In this document: one piece after another, positions 11,373 to 11,548 of the stretch
Position numbering within the stretch: position 1 is the first letter of the stretch
Layout of the letters: each line of letters starts with the position of its first letter
NCBI GenBank assembly: GCA_937915075.1
Contig: CALDMA010000369.1
Span: forward strand, 1 to 11,548
From: an uncultured Oscillospiraceae bacterium
GTDB lineage: Bacteria; Bacillota; Clostridia; Oscillospirales; Oscillospiraceae
Direction of reading: 5' to 3'
DNA: 11,548 nucleotides
The notes under the pieces: generated by a model
What the model was told of the DNA's origin: nothing
Seen by the model: only the letters and a program-made list of their open reading frames with translations
Database searches by the model: none
Translations under genes and position numbers: made by a program

Positions 11373-11548
11373 TCCGCATCGCCTCCATCGCCTCGGCGTC
11401 AACGTAGTCACACACCCTCTGGGCGCAGCTCTTGCACAGCTGCTTTTCGAGGTCCTGCCCCCGCTTAAATCTGACCGTGCCGAAGCGGTTGAAATCCAGA
11501 TTCACGCCGTCTTCTTCATAGTCGATCTCGCGCAGGCACATATCGCAG
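11365..11548 (-). CDS. Partial CxxC/CxxC protein, probable zinc ribbon (5' end outside window)
   Basis: The frame enters from the right edge and ends at TAA 11365-11367, giving 60 visible C-terminal residues. It begins CDMCLREIDY and contains LCKSCAQRVCDY (37-48), so two CxxC pairs lie about 34 residues apart with FNRFGTVRF between them, like a treble-clef or zinc-ribbon fold. An internal ATG falls within the first CxxC, so the true start is most likely upstream of the window. It overlaps the ASCH gene by 8 bases, which argues for shared expression. I cannot tell whether it is a complete small zinc protein or the tail of a larger one. Confidence 0.7.
   Translation of the reverse strand, partial: CDMCLREIDYEEDGVNLDFNRFGTVRFKRGQDLEKQLCKSCAQRVCDYVDAEAMEAMRNE

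Overview
This window is a head-and-packaging segment of a tailed double-stranded DNA phage or prophage, joined to part of an accessory/replication module. Every gene I accept lies on the minus strand, so transcription runs from the right edge towards base 1. The DNA is GC-rich, genes are packed with short gaps or 4- to 14-base overlaps, and nearly every start has a strong GGAGG-type Shine-Dalgarno site. With protein styles I associate with prophages of gut Clostridia, this suggests a GC-rich Firmicute host (Oscillospiraceae or Lachnospiraceae type). The host is inferred; no host gene is present. No integrase, lysis or tail gene is visible.

Right part (about 11548 to 9397): small accessory genes in one tight run. 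In transcription order they are a CxxC/CxxC protein cut by the window edge, an ASCH-domain protein, a tiny gene whose frame is broken by one base, a small basic protein, an unrecognised 89-residue protein, a fusion protein ending in a Tad2-like (DUF2829) anti-Thoeris domain, and a 90-residue Cys/His protein with an HTH-like tail.

Middle (9396 to 8221): a 327-base non-coding stretch with several large inverted repeats, including a near-continuous 24-bp stem, lies directly upstream of a gene for a probable HUH-type replication endonuclease. This pairing suggests a replication origin or a structured control RNA. A clear Rho-independent terminator follows the gene.

Left part (8097 to 1): the classic head order of small terminase, large terminase, portal, a 43-residue protein, scaffold-like protein, decoration-like protein, major capsid protein and a small head-fibre-like protein, then a glycosyltransferase cut by the left edge. 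The terminase loads DNA through the portal into a shell built from capsid protein on the scaffold; the last genes probably decorate or modify the virion surface.

Most noteworthy points: the HUH enzyme beside the inverted-repeat region, the two-domain Tad2 protein, the one-base frame break at 10680-10842, the zinc-ribbon-like insertion in the portal, and the glycosyltransferase attached to the capsid cluster. All assignments come from reading the sequence and from memory of protein families; no search was run.
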